Assembly (NCBI GenBank): GCA_003569705.1 | Contig: BGOU01000009.1 | Location: 1 to 41,580, forward strand | Reading direction: 5' to 3' | Origin: Nitrosarchaeum sp. | GTDB lineage: Archaea > Thermoproteota > Nitrososphaeria > Nitrososphaerales > Nitrosopumilaceae | Length of the DNA stretch: 41,580 nt | In this document: piece after piece, positions 8,584 to 16,797 of the stretch | Position numbering within the stretch: the first letter of the stretch is position 1 | Layout: each line of letters opens with the position of its first letter | Translations under genes and position numbers: made by a program | The notes under the pieces: generated by a model | Told to the model about the DNA's origin: nothing | What the model saw: the letters and a program-made list of their open reading frames with translations, nothing else | Database searches by the model: none

Positions 8584-8676
8584 ATGAAAGTAGACGGAAG
8601 TAAAATCATCTTTGGTTTAGGAGTGGCATCTGCAGTAGTAATGGCAGTAATAGCACTCTATTTTTCAATACGTTGA
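8584..8676 (+). CDS. 30-residue membrane peptide, probably the N-terminus of the next ORF
   Basis: The ATG-to-TGA frame encodes MKVDGSKIIFGLGVASAVVM and ten more residues, forming one membrane helix. The next gene's frame is open upstream and overlaps this one. Removing one base in the T-run at about 8661-8665 fuses them as [20 protein letters not shown]. The likely truth is one protein of about 145 residues (8584-9025) with an N-terminal anchor. Confidence 0.5.
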   Translation: MKVDGSKIIFGLGVASAVVMAVIALYFSIR

Positions 8677-8704
8677 TAAATCAACAGGTACCATCAACAG
8701 CATA

Positions 8705-9025
8705 TTGTCAGCAACAGATGAATTCAAAATTACACAGATAATAGATAATGGTCAAATGGTACAATTGACATTAATTGAAAATGTGTCAACTGAACCAATA
8801 TCACAAAAACAGATGATTATTGATAATGTTTCAAAAAGACTAGATGCTGAGACAAAAGAACAAGTCATGCCATTATTGGAAGCAATTTTACAAGCACAAC
8901 CAACAATCAACATCAATAGCTATCAACAAACCCAAATCACAATTGCAATGCCAAGATCAAGATATGAAAATATGGGTAGACCACAAGTTGGAAATGTTAT
9001 TGGAATAAACATGAAAAAACTCTAA
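8705..9025 (+). CDS. Hypothetical protein, probably membrane-anchored through 8584-8676
   Basis: The frame gives 106 residues from a TTG. The sequence is hydrophilic with repeated polar beta-like stretches ([20 protein letters not shown]). The frame stays open before the TTG (VDKSTGTINSI), which supports joining it to the membrane peptide upstream by a single-base correction. No family is recognised. Its stop overlaps the end of the DUF255 gene on the other strand by four bases. Confidence 0.65.
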   Translation: MSATDEFKITQIIDNGQMVQLTLIENVSTEPISQKQMIIDNVSKRLDAETKEQVMPLLEAILQAQPTININSYQQTQITIAMPRSRYENMGRPQVGNVIGINMKKL

Positions 9026-11073
9026 AGATGCGAATCTATCTCAGCAATAGAGTTTAGAGGTAACGAACAGGTAAAATCCTTACAAACAAAAACATTAGTT
9101 TTATCATCAAAAATTTTACCTACAAAAAATGGAAATCTTGCAAGATTGTTTAATTGAGTTTTATTGTTTATTGCCACCAAGATTGATTCAGGCAGGAATT
9201 TGCTAAAAAGAAACTTGCAAATTTCAGAATTTTCCGAGTTGATAATTGTGATTTCAGTAGGTTTTTGCAAATATGCGTAAATGGCATTTAGCAGATAGCC
9301 AAACCCAAAGGGGTTTTCTGCGGCAATTTGTGCCTGAGATTCCATGATTTGAGTTGCAATTTTTAGGAATTTTTCTTCCCGAGTTAGATGGAATAATCGA
9401 ATCATTACAAAACATGAAACAGAATTACCAGAGGGCAATGATAAATCATAGTTGCTCTTTGGTCGGATGATTAATTTTTCATGATTATCAGAAGTCATAA
9501 AAAAGCTGCTGCTTTCAGGATCCCAAAAGTGATCAACTAAATAATGTCCTAATTTTAAAGCCAAATCCAGATGTTTTGATTCAGGTTCAATCTCAAATAC
9601 ATCAAGCAGTGCATTTGCAAAGTAAGAATAATCTTCCAAGTATCCGTCTATTTTGGCAATATTATTTTTGTACGTTCGTAGTAATTTGTCATCATGTAGA
9701 AGGGTGGTTTCAATAAAAGATATGCATTTTTTTGCAGCATCCAAATATTTGGTTTCGCCAGTTACACGATACCCTTTAGCAAATGCTGTGATCATCAACG
9801 AGTTCCAAGATGTAAGAATCTTATCATCTAGTCCGGGAGCAACTCGTTTGGAGCGAACATTCAATAATTTTTCAGAACAACTGACAAGGATTTCTCTAAT
9901 TTTATCTTCAGACTTGCCAAAATGAAATGCGACTGCTGAGATGTTAATGTTGTTGCACAAAATACTGTTACCTTCCCAATTGCCACCATCAGTCACATCA
10001 TAGTATAGACAAAATAGATCAGCATCATCTCCAAGAAGTTCTTTTATTTCACTTTTTTTCCACACGTAGAATTTTCCTTCCACACCTTCTGAATCAGCAT
10101 CATATGCAGAAAAAAATCCGCCGTTATTTGACGTCATTTCTCGCAATACGTAATCTAGTGTTTTATGTAAAATTTCAAGATAGAAAGGATCTTTTGTAAT
10201 TTGATATGCTTCAGCATAATTTACAGGAATCAATGCATTATCATAAAGCATCTTTTCAAAGTGAGGAACTAACCACCTAGCATCTGTAGAATATCTATGA
10301 AATCCGCCACCAATTTGGTCAAATATGCCGCCTTTAGCCATTTTATTTAGAGTTTTAAGCGCAAATTCATTAAATTTTGAAAGCCCAGTAAGTTTTGCAT
10401 ATCTAAACAAAAACGACACATTAGCAGCGTTTGGAAATTTTGGCGCAGAGCCAAATCCACCATACGAGGAATCACCAAGTTGAAATAAATTCATAGCTGC
10501 CTCATCAAGAATACCTCTTTCCAATTTTGATGGAACTTTGATGGTCTCTGCTTTTTGCAATGCTCCAAGAAAATTATCAGCTGATTTTTCAATGTCTTTT
10601 GGTTTTTCTTTCCAAGCTTGTGCTAATTGCCTAGTGATACTTCCAAATCCAGGACGGCCGTAAGAATCCAAAACAGGAAAATAAGTGCCAACATAGAATG
10701 GCTTTTGATCAGGAGTTAGAAAAATACTCAAAGGCCAGCCGCCCTGCCCTGTTGCTATCTGGCAAACTTTTTGATAAATATCATCAATGTCAGGTCGTTC
10801 TTCTCTGTCAACTTTGATGTTTACAAAATGCTCGTTCATGAATTCTGCGACATCTTCATTTTCAAATGATTCGTGTGCCATGACATGACACCAATGACAA
10901 GCACTATACCCCACACTAAGAAAGATGGGCTTGTTTTCATCTTTTGCCTTTTTCAGAGATTCGTCATTCCAAGCATACCAATAAACTGGATTATGTGCAT
11001 GTTGAAGTAAATACGGACTGGTTTCATTTATCAAACTATTTTCATTTATCAAACTATTTTCTTTCATAATCAA
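9022..11073 (-). CDS. DUF255/thioredoxin-domain protein (YyaL/SSP411 family)
   Basis: The 683-residue protein begins with the family's hallmark [15 protein letters not shown] and a thioredoxin-like domain. A CHWC pair ([15 protein letters not shown]) is followed by [10 protein letters not shown] and [14 protein letters not shown]. The rest resembles an (alpha/alpha)6-barrel as in N-acylglucosamine 2-epimerases ([29 protein letters not shown]). The length is normal for the family, whose reaction is not firmly known. The start is ambiguous because the N-terminus holds a perfect 18-base tandem duplication; a start at the third residue (MKEN) is equally possible. Confidence 0.9.
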   Translation of the reverse strand: MIMKENSLINENSLINETSPYLLQHAHNPVYWYAWNDESLKKAKDENKPIFLSVGYSACHWCHVMAHESFENEDVAEFMNEHFVNIKVDREERPDIDDIYQKVCQIATGQGGWPLSIFLTPDQKPFYVGTYFPVLDSYGRPGFGSITRQLAQAWKEKPKDIEKSADNFLGALQKAETIKVPSKLERGILDEAAMNLFQLGDSSYGGFGSAPKFPNAANVSFLFRYAKLTGLSKFNEFALKTLNKMAKGGIFDQIGGGFHRYSTDARWLVPHFEKMLYDNALIPVNYAEAYQITKDPFYLEILHKTLDYVLREMTSNNGGFFSAYDADSEGVEGKFYVWKKSEIKELLGDDADLFCLYYDVTDGGNWEGNSILCNNINISAVAFHFGKSEDKIREILVSCSEKLLNVRSKRVAPGLDDKILTSWNSLMITAFAKGYRVTGETKYLDAAKKCISFIETTLLHDDKLLRTYKNNIAKIDGYLEDYSYFANALLDVFEIEPESKHLDLALKLGHYLVDHFWDPESSSFFMTSDNHEKLIIRPKSNYDLSLPSGNSVSCFVMIRLFHLTREEKFLKIATQIMESQAQIAAENPFGFGYLLNAIYAYLQKPTEITIINSENSEICKFLFSKFLPESILVAINNKTQLNNLARFPFFVGKIFDDKTNVFVCKDFTCSLPLNSIAEIDSHL
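11022..11057. repeat. Perfect 18-base tandem duplication in the DUF255 gene start
   Basis: The unit tttcatttatcaaactat occurs twice head to tail (11022-11039 and 11040-11057). On the coding strand it duplicates the six residues NSLINE near the N-terminus. The family normally has one such segment before SPYLLQH, so this looks like a recent slippage event that kept the frame. Confidence 0.85.
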
Positions 11074-11111
11074 ACACGTCTCTATTGGTATTTGTACCTA
11101 ATTGGCACAAA

Positions 11112-11348
11112 TTAGTAAAAAATTCCTTTACCTTCTTCTAGCTCATAAATTCGGATATTGATTTTGGCCAATAGTTTAACTTTAGATTTATGGGCTTTTT
11201 TGTCATGACTGTAATCTTTTTTCTCTACTAATTCTTGCAGCCGTTTTAATTGTTCTAGTGAAAGCTTTTTGAATTCATTTTTTGAGCTTGAAATAAGCTG
11301 AAGTAGGGTTATTCGTTCACGATCCTCAGCAGTGATATCTTTAGACAT
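11112..11348 (-). CDS. Small helical hypothetical protein (78 aa)
   Basis: This is a highly charged, Lys/Glu/Leu-rich, 78-residue, all-helical protein (KKLSLEQLKRLQELVEKKDY) with no cysteines or membrane segment. It is divergent from the alcohol dehydrogenase gene, with 74 bases between. The composition suggests a coiled-coil or nucleic-acid-associated protein, but no family is recognised. Confidence 0.65.
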   Translation of the reverse strand: MSKDITAEDRERITLLQLISSSKNEFKKLSLEQLKRLQELVEKKDYSHDKKAHKSKVKLLAKINIRIYELEEGKGIFY

Positions 11349-11422
11349 GTGTTGATGTGAAATTAGGCTCTTTATTTTTCTAATGAACGAATCTTAAAAT
11401 TTCGTGCTGAAAATAGACAAAT

Positions 11423-12454
11423 ATGAAAAAAATGCGAGCCATGGTACTATCGGAATGTGCCCTCATTGAGACCAATCCTTTAAAATTAACTGAAATTGAC
11501 AGACATGAAATCAAAAAACCAGATGAAATTTTATTAAAAATTGAAGCATGTGGAGTTTGTCACTCGCAACTTCATGGAATTGAGGGTGATTGGAAAGACA
11601 TTGGAATTCCACCTAGTCTACCTACAGTTCCAGGTCATGAGGTGGTGGGCAAAGTTGTTGAAATCGGCAACAATGTTACCAAATTCAAAATAGGAGACAG
11701 AGCAGGAATAACACCGTTACTTGAGGCTTGCAAAGTATGTCAATACTGCAAAGAAGGAAAAGAACAACTTTGTGAATCATCGGTAATTACCGGAGAGTCA
11801 CTCAAGGGAGGATATGCAGAATACATTACAGTGTCAGAAGATTTTGCAACAAAGATTCCGGAAAGCATGAAACCAGAATATGCTGCACCATTATTCTGTG
11901 CAGGAATTACAGCATACAAGGCAGTAAAAGCTGCAGAGCCGCATTTACACAAAAAAATCGGAATATTTGGAATTGGAGGAGTGGGTCACATGGCAGTACA
12001 GTTTGCAAAAATAGAAGGATGTGACGTCATTGCATTTTCACGTAGTAAAAATCATCTTGATGTTGCAAAGAGATTAGGAGCAATAGACACTATGACTTTT
12101 TCTGAAAATCAAGAATTTCTAGATGAGTTGAAAAAAAGACATGGGATGCTAGATGCCGCAATTGTTTTTGCTCCAGCAGACATAGTAACTGATGTTGCAA
12201 TCAAATCAGTAAAGAAAGGAGGATTAATTGTAATTGCAACAGTTGGTAAAAATCCAACATTTTTTGCATTTGAGGAAAAGACAATTCGTGGAACAGTGAT
12301 TGGTTCAACTAAAGACATGGAACAAGTCATCAAAATATGTAATGAGAAAAATGTCGTAGTCATCACAGAGACATATCCGTTAGAAAAAGCAAATGAGGTT
12401 CTCAAAAAACTAAAAGACTCTCAAATCCAAGCAAGAGCAGTATTGATACCATAG
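11423..12454 (+). CDS. Zinc-dependent alcohol dehydrogenase (MDR family)
   Basis: The 343-residue protein has the medium-chain dehydrogenase layout. The catalytic zinc site is CGVCHSQLHG with GHEVVGKV. The structural zinc lobe has four cysteines (CKVCQYCKEGKEQLC). A Rossmann domain with IFGIGGVGHMAVQFAK follows. It oxidises alcohols or reduces aldehydes with NAD(P). The closest groups are the AdhP/AdhA-like enzymes. The substrate in an autotrophic ammonia oxidiser is unclear. It is monocistronic. Confidence 0.92.
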   Translation: MKKMRAMVLSECALIETNPLKLTEIDRHEIKKPDEILLKIEACGVCHSQLHGIEGDWKDIGIPPSLPTVPGHEVVGKVVEIGNNVTKFKIGDRAGITPLLEACKVCQYCKEGKEQLCESSVITGESLKGGYAEYITVSEDFATKIPESMKPEYAAPLFCAGITAYKAVKAAEPHLHKKIGIFGIGGVGHMAVQFAKIEGCDVIAFSRSKNHLDVAKRLGAIDTMTFSENQEFLDELKKRHGMLDAAIVFAPADIVTDVAIKSVKKGGLIVIATVGKNPTFFAFEEKTIRGTVIGSTKDMEQVIKICNEKNVVVITETYPLEKANEVLKKLKDSQIQARAVLIP

Positions 12455-12608
12455 TCAAACCAAATAGTGGTCATGTGTTTCAGTAAAGACACCAGAAAAC
12501 ACGCTCAAACAAATAGTGTGTAAACCATCTATATAGATTAGTGATACACTATAGGATTACAGGAAAACATTACGATTTGATTATAGCATAACATTACAAA
12601 TAGAATAC

Positions 12609-12704
12609 ATGACAAACATACCAAAAATACTAGCCATAGATGATTCTATCGAAGGCGAGATGGAATACGACGATGACGGAATCTATTACGGGGAATCACC
12701 ATAG
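12609..12704 (+). CDS. Possible 31-residue acidic peptide
   Basis: A short ATG-TAG frame encodes MTNIPKILAIDDSIEGEMEY followed by a tail of Asp, Gly and Tyr. The first part resembles the opening strand and acidic pocket of a receiver domain (KILAIDDS), but nothing follows. A TATA-like ctatatagatt at 12528-12538 lies upstream. It could be a real small protein, a truncated receiver or chance. The support is limited to one clean short frame in a gene-free stretch. Confidence 0.35.
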   Translation: MTNIPKILAIDDSIEGEMEYDDDGIYYGESP

Positions 12705-13069
12705 ATTCTGTATATCGTGTTTTAGAAAAACAAATTTAAAATATTACTAAATTTAAAATTATATTATAAATCCATTTACATAATTCTACGATTTTCACAT
12801 CATGTTAAGAAATTTTCTTTGTATTTGATCATGATTCTCTTTATCATGTAAACTAATTTGAGAAATAAAAAATAATTCTATTTTCCTGGAATTAAATCCA
12901 AGAGGATACTAACAGTCAGGTATTTTCTAAAAACAATAGACTCTTCACATAATATGATAAATGAGTGAATTATGCATAAAGAATCATAATTCTAATCACC
13001 TAAATTTAGAATGAGTCAAGAACACAATATTGCAGATGTTATCCATTTGAAATTATATAACTAAAAAAA
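12705..13069. other. AT-rich intergenic region with an inverted repeat
   Basis: There is no gene in these 365 very AT-rich bases. Two copies of aaatttaaaat (12732-12742, 12749-12759) lie 17 bases apart. An 8-base perfect inverted repeat (gaattatg at 12967-12974, cataattc at 12985-12992) with a 10-base loop lies beyond the 3' end of the kinase gene and could end its transcript. Nothing else is supported. Confidence 0.4.
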
Positions 13070-13567
13070 TTACGTAATTCTCTGTATAGTATCAAATCCC
13101 TCATCAATTGTAGGTATGTCAAATGAATTAATTTGTTCAAGGAGTACCTCTTTTGGTATGAATTTTCCAGTTTTCTTTTCTCTGTTCTTTAATCTCTCAA
13201 ATATTGTGTTTTTCGGCAATTCAAAACTCACTGCAGATAATTCCAAGTGTTTTCCATTCTCCATTGCAAATGTCTTTAATTCACTAATTAGTGAAAATCT
13301 AACATTGCGTTTTAGGTGTGTTCTGTCTATCACAAAGTCTTTGTCATTTAAGATGCATTCATGTATTTTTTCAAAAAATTTTGTGGTAATATAGTCAAAT
13401 TTTTTTTTATTTTGAATATAGTCAAATGCCTCAGTGTATGAAATCCCCATGCTTTCTGCCAATTGTTCAATTATAGAATCAGTAGAACAGGCAATGTACT
13501 CCTTGTGAGAGTTAACCCATGTGGTTTTGCCAGAGCCTGAAACTCCAACCATAAGTATTCCTTTCAT
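13070..13567 (-). CDS. P-loop kinase of the AAA_33/polynucleotide-kinase type
   Basis: The 165-residue protein has Walker A (GVSGSGKTTW) within its first 18 residues. A conserved STDSI segment and a DRTHLKRNVR segment follow, as in small kinases related to polynucleotide kinase and zeta-toxin-like P-loop proteins. A lid-like basic region (ERLKNREKKTGKFIP) follows. It should transfer the gamma-phosphate of ATP to a small molecule or nucleic-acid end; the acceptor cannot be told. It stands alone, with a long AT-rich region downstream. Confidence 0.8.
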   Translation of the reverse strand: MKGILMVGVSGSGKTTWVNSHKEYIACSTDSIIEQLAESMGISYTEAFDYIQNKKKFDYITTKFFEKIHECILNDKDFVIDRTHLKRNVRFSLISELKTFAMENGKHLELSAVSFELPKNTIFERLKNREKKTGKFIPKEVLLEQINSFDIPTIDEGFDTIQRIT

Positions 13568-13713
13568 AGTTGAACATGGCTTTTGACAATTATTTGGGTA
13601 TAAACCAATACTATGAAATACAAAATCAGAGCAAAATTCATGTCAATTTTGATTTAAAAAACAATTTTACAATAGTTTAAGTACAACACGATTTCATCAG
13701 GTTTTAGAAAGAT

Positions 13714-14136
13714 ATGCCATTCGATAGAGACGATAGACCAAGAGAAATGTTCAAAGCAACATGCGGCGACTGTGGAAATGAATGTCAAATACCATTCAAG
13801 CCAAAAGACGACCGACCTGTTTATTGCAGAGAATGTTTCCAAAAACACAAGCCAGAACCACGTAGTGGTGGTGGCAGATTCGGAGGCGGTTCAAGCTATG
13901 GTAGAGGCTCTAGTGATAGAGGATCTAGTTATGGCAGAGGATCAAGCGATAGAGGTTCCAGTTATGGCAGAGGATCAGGCGACAGAGGTTCCAGGTTTAG
14001 CAGAGATGATAGACCAAGAGAAATGTTTACCGCAACATGTGGTGACTGTGGAAATGAATGTCAAATACCATTCAAGCCAAAAGACGAAAGACCTGTTTAT
14101 TGCAGAGAATGTTTCCAAAATCACAGACAAAATTAG
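13714..14136 (+). CDS. Twin CxxC-x17-CxxC zinc protein with SYGRG repeat linker
   Basis: The 140-residue protein contains two nearly identical zinc domains (residues about 15-45 and 107-137). Each has CGDC-x17-CREC, an extra Cys (NECQIPFKPKD) and RPVYC. They flank a low-complexity linker made of three copies of an 11-residue unit (GSSYGRGSSDR). The Gly/Ser/Arg/Tyr linker resembles the tail of the DEAD-box helicase at 5091-6437. The charged ends and zinc pairs suggest RNA or protein binding. No function is known to me. It is followed nine bases later by the YwbE-like gene. Confidence 0.85.
   Translation: MPFDRDDRPREMFKATCGDCGNECQIPFKPKDDRPVYCRECFQKHKPEPRSGGGRFGGGSSYGRGSSDRGSSYGRGSSDRGSSYGRGSGDRGSRFSRDDRPREMFTATCGDCGNECQIPFKPKDERPVYCRECFQNHRQN
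13732..14120 (+). repeat. 113-base direct repeat encoding the two zinc domains
   Basis: Bases 13732-13844 recur at 14008-14120 (offset 276) with about seven differences, or roughly 94% identity. The differences include several at synonymous sites. This points to recent internal duplication or gene conversion. Confidence 0.85.
13888..13986 (+). repeat. Three 33-base tandem repeats (linker)
   Basis: Three consecutive 33-base units (13888, 13921, 13954) each encode GSSYGRGSSDR or a one-residue variant. They lie exactly between the duplicated zinc domains and keep the frame. Confidence 0.85.
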
Positions 14137-14145
14137 TAAATCGTT

Positions 14146-14412
14146 TTGAGTAACTCTCAAAACTACGCAATTTTATCAAAACAAAGATTTAGAATCAGTC
14201 ATCAGTGCCAAACATCATTGGGTGCTATACCTTCAAGAGATAAAATAAAAATCGGAGTAACAGTGCAGATAGTGCAAAAACAAGATCAGCGTACAGGAAA
14301 TTTGACTGAGGGAATAGTAAAGAGAATTCTTACTTCAAGTAATGCTCATCCTCATGGAATTAAAGTTGAATTAGACAATGGAAAAATAGGGCGCGTTCAA
14401 AATATAATATAA
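14146..14412 (+). CDS. YwbE-like small protein
   Basis: The C-terminal 60 residues match the YwbE/DUF2196 family: VQIVQKQDQRTGNLTEGIVK, then HPHGIKVELDNGKIGRV. These small beta-barrel-like proteins are of unknown function. The family is usually about 65 residues, so the 88-residue frame from the TTG at 14146 is probably too long. A TTG near 14218 (LGAIPSRDKIKIG) fits better. It lies nine bases after the twin zinc protein and may be co-transcribed with it. Confidence 0.8.
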   Translation: MSNSQNYAILSKQRFRISHQCQTSLGAIPSRDKIKIGVTVQIVQKQDQRTGNLTEGIVKRILTSSNAHPHGIKVELDNGKIGRVQNII

Positions 14413-14511
14413 CTCACATAGATAAAGACAGATAATCAATCCATTAATTTTTGCATGATTGAATTGTAATTTGTTTACTGGCTTAAATAACAGGGCGATG
14501 AAATTTTTCTT

Positions 14512-14664
14512 ATGAACTGTAAACGGTGTCACCATACTGATGAAGCTCACATCCCATCAAAGGAGAACAAATCATTAATGAGAGTAGGCAAGTGTAAGAT
14601 TCCCAATTGCACGTGTCAGCAATATCTAGATCCAATTCAAAAGATAGACGAAGACCTAATGTAA
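14512..14664 (+). CDS. Small cysteine/histidine-rich protein (50 aa)
   Basis: This short ATG-TAA frame encodes MNCKRCHHTDEAHIPSKENK and then CKIPNCTCQQY. The CxxCHH and CxxxxCxC groups would bind one zinc ion. The charged remainder (KIDEDLM) ends the protein. Small zinc proteins of this style are common in these archaea. No family name is recognised. Confidence 0.7.
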   Translation: MNCKRCHHTDEAHIPSKENKSLMRVGKCKIPNCTCQQYLDPIQKIDEDLM

Positions 14665-14699
14665 CTATAATTATATATCAAATTCTTTTAAGAAATCAC

Positions 14700-14939
14700 A
14701 TGAACAAACATGCACCAGCTGACGAAATGAAAAAAGAACTAGATAACCTCCTATCAAAAATCAATGCAATGGAAATAATTGCGTCTGATGAATTTCAAAA
14801 AGGTTCAGTCAAAGTGTTAAGAGCACTAGTTGAGGGACAAATTCATTCAATTAATGAATTTGAGCATTTGAAAAAAGCTATAGATTTACTGACATTGGAG
14901 TTGTTCAATGTTCAAAATAAAATCAAGAATCAAGTCTAG
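14700..14939 (+). CDS. Small helical protein (79 aa)
   Basis: I chose the ATG at 14700 (MNKHAPADEMKKELDNLLSK) because a TATA-like attatatatc lies about 30 bases upstream and the longer frame would overlap the zinc peptide gene. The product is all-helical, with heptad-like Leu/Ile spacing (EHLKKAIDLLTLELFNVQNK), suggesting a coiled coil. It overlaps the end of the GIY-YIG-like gene by 17 bases. The function is unknown. Confidence 0.65.
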   Translation: MNKHAPADEMKKELDNLLSKINAMEIIASDEFQKGSVKVLRALVEGQIHSINEFEHLKKAIDLLTLELFNVQNKIKNQV

Positions 14940-15420
14940 TGTCACTCAAACCGCATTCAATGCAGCGAATAATTGTTGTATTTTCAAGCACTCTATAGAT
15001 TTTCATATCAGAGCCACAACAAGGGCATGGTGTTTTAGCAATATCTTGTGAATCTGATCTGGGGCGTATTTTGTATGCAGATTTTACATCATGTTTTATT
15101 TCTAGATTGCAAATTGGGTGATAACGAGTGATTATCTTATCTAAAATTTGTTTTCGCTCATCATTTCCGGATTCAAACAGGGGTAGAATTGCAATGTATA
15201 GTAATTTCTCAGAGCCAGATTGTTCAGTCCAACATTTGAAATTAGGATGATTGGTGAAAAACCCCTCATCGGTGGCATGTTCACAGTCACCAGCATAAAT
15301 TATGTTAAAAGAGTCTTTTTGACGAGACATTATCAAATAGACTACTTTTTCCATTGACGGTCCACACTCTTGAAGTTTAATTGGACCTAGAAACTCGTAT
15401 TGGAGAATTTGAATGCTCAA
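14923..15420 (-). CDS. GIY-YIG-like domain fused to a C-terminal zinc ribbon
   Basis: The N-terminal 110 residues follow the GIY-YIG nuclease pattern: VVYLIMSR, then NIIYAGDCEHATDEGF, and a closing ITRYHPICNLE. The catalytic Arg normally found after the second motif is not obvious. The C-terminus is a zinc ribbon (CPCCGSDMK and CIECGLSD). GIY-YIG enzymes cut DNA in repair and mobile elements, and this copy may have lost catalysis. The family assignment rests on pattern only and could be wrong; the zinc ribbon is clear. Confidence 0.55.
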   Translation of the reverse strand: MSIQILQYEFLGPIKLQECGPSMEKVVYLIMSRQKDSFNIIYAGDCEHATDEGFFTNHPNFKCWTEQSGSEKLLYIAILPLFESGNDERKQILDKIITRYHPICNLEIKHDVKSAYKIRPRSDSQDIAKTPCPCCGSDMKIYRVLENTTIIRCIECGLSDTRLDS

Positions 15421-15539
15421 TGAATACAGATTGTGTTACTGGCTTTTGTTTTTTTCTGGTATTATGTGAATAGTGCCAAGATTAGATCGTAATTTACTTC
15501 TTGAAAAGAATAAATTCAAGAGAATTAGATTTTGGTTGA

Positions 15540-15788
15540 ATGAAAGAACCTCACAATCATGCCCATGTGGGTTATGGTATGATCGTAGTTGCTGCAGGTC
15601 TTACAGCAATTGCTCTTGTTGCATTGGCAATCGGCTCAAATGTACTTTTTGGAGATAACATTCAGAGAGCAAATACCGCTCATTTCAAAGAATGCAAAGC
15701 AAATGATTTCAAAACTAAAGATTGTGAAAAATACTGGGACCGAATAAACACAGACATATCTGGAATTCACGTAGATTTAGGTAAATAA
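15540..15788 (+). CDS. Small membrane-anchored protein (82 aa)
   Basis: After a His-rich start (MKEPHNHAHVGYG) there is one membrane helix (about residues 13-36). A hydrophilic tail with two cysteines (HFKECKANDFKTKDCEKYW) follows, probably outside the cell and possibly a disulfide. No family is recognised. It converges with the membrane protein at 15794, five bases apart. Confidence 0.65.
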   Translation: MKEPHNHAHVGYGMIVVAAGLTAIALVALAIGSNVLFGDNIQRANTAHFKECKANDFKTKDCEKYWDRINTDISGIHVDLGK

Positions 15789-15793
15789 TAATT

Positions 15794-16483
15794 TCAATAT
15801 CCGTTTGCAAAATCTTCCATAGTGTTTAGATTTTTTGTCAATCGGTTCATCGCATAAAATGCGCCACCAACTATTCCTGCATGATAAAATGTGTACAAAA
15901 ATACAGCCGAAGATGTATGGTCAGATCTTGTAAAGCTGAGTATCAGCATTGTAAAGAAGACAAAAGTGCTGATGAATGTTATCAGTCTATCTAAAATACC
16001 TGCACCCATACCGACAATTCTTTTTGTTGCTCCTGCCATCAAGGCAATACTAGTAAGAATTAGAAATGTTGCACCCCCGTTTGCAGTAACATATTCAGTT
16101 AGCCAAGGCATCAAACCGTCTTCTAAAATATTAGATTGTGGTATTTCACTGCCGCCATTTAGTGCAAAGTTAACAGCTGCAAACATGCTACCTATTACAA
16201 AAAAGAATAAGAGAGTTTTGACAATGGATCTTTTCAAAGGACTACGTATTTCACTTGGCTTTACTGCACGTTCGGTAATTCTTACACCGTAAAGAAATCC
16301 TATTGCAGCGGTAGGGATAAACATGAGATTAATTAGAATTGGTGATTCTCGATTAATTGCGTCAATTTGAGGATAAAACACCAAAAACAAAAGTATGGCG
16401 ATAGATGCGGATGCTACAAACAATATCAGATTAAGATATGGGCGGTCACTTGACTCTGAGGCACTAGATTCCCAATTGTACAT
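15794..16483 (-). CDS. Polytopic membrane protein (229 aa)
   Basis: There are about six or seven hydrophobic segments (LNLILFVASASIAILLFLVF, ILINLMFIPTAAIGFLYGV, TLLFFFVIGSMFAAVNFAL, GGATFLILTSIALMAG, FISTFVFFTMLILSF, FYHAGIVGGAFYAM). Loops are short, and the N-terminus is Ser/Glu-rich. No transporter or enzyme signature is recognised. Confidence 0.75.
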   Translation of the reverse strand: MYNWESSASESSDRPYLNLILFVASASIAILLFLVFYPQIDAINRESPILINLMFIPTAAIGFLYGVRITERAVKPSEIRSPLKRSIVKTLLFFFVIGSMFAAVNFALNGGSEIPQSNILEDGLMPWLTEYVTANGGATFLILTSIALMAGATKRIVGMGAGILDRLITFISTFVFFTMLILSFTRSDHTSSAVFLYTFYHAGIVGGAFYAMNRLTKNLNTMEDFANGY

Positions 16484-16587
16484 TTTTAAGAATCAGAAAA
16501 AAATCATTAAAGATCAAGTCAAAAAATCATTTGGTCAAATGATCAATTCTCTTTACCCTTTTTACTAGTACCAGCCTAGAAAATACA

Positions 16588-16797
16588 ATGAGGGGCAAAA
16601 AAGCAGTCATACTCACAGGTATTGGCATTATGATTATTGGTGTAATTTTTCATCTTCAAGGAAAGTCAATGGTAGGACCAGAATCATCATTCATGTATTC
16701 AAATCCACAGTGGATTACATATGGAACTCAGATAGTTGTTTTGGGAGGTATTATTCTGGCAATAGGGATAGGTTTGAATTTTATCAAAAAAAGCTAG
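16588..16797 (+). CDS. Small two-helix membrane protein (69 aa)
   Basis: MRGKKAVILTG begins a first membrane helix (residues 5-24). A short extracellular loop (GPESSFMYSNPQW) and a second helix (about 45-65) ending KKS follow. The family is unknown. Its end overlaps the end of the Lrp-domain gene on the other strand by four bases. Confidence 0.65.
   Translation: MRGKKAVILTGIGIMIIGVIFHLQGKSMVGPESSFMYSNPQWITYGTQIVVLGGIILAIGIGLNFIKKS

Noticed and set aside
13888-13986. CRISPR array
   Set aside because: The three 33-base repeats are directly adjacent without spacers and encode an in-frame protein linker. No other regular spaced repeats were seen in the window.
13772-14149. 125-codon ORF overlapping the twin zinc protein
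   Set aside because: It is the same repeats read in another frame. It lacks the cysteine pairs and merely stays open because the region is repetitive.
15473-15658. 61-codon plus-strand ORF rich in Cys
   Set aside because: It overlaps the better 82-residue membrane-anchored frame at 15540-15788. Its Cys-rich look comes from reading that gene out of frame.
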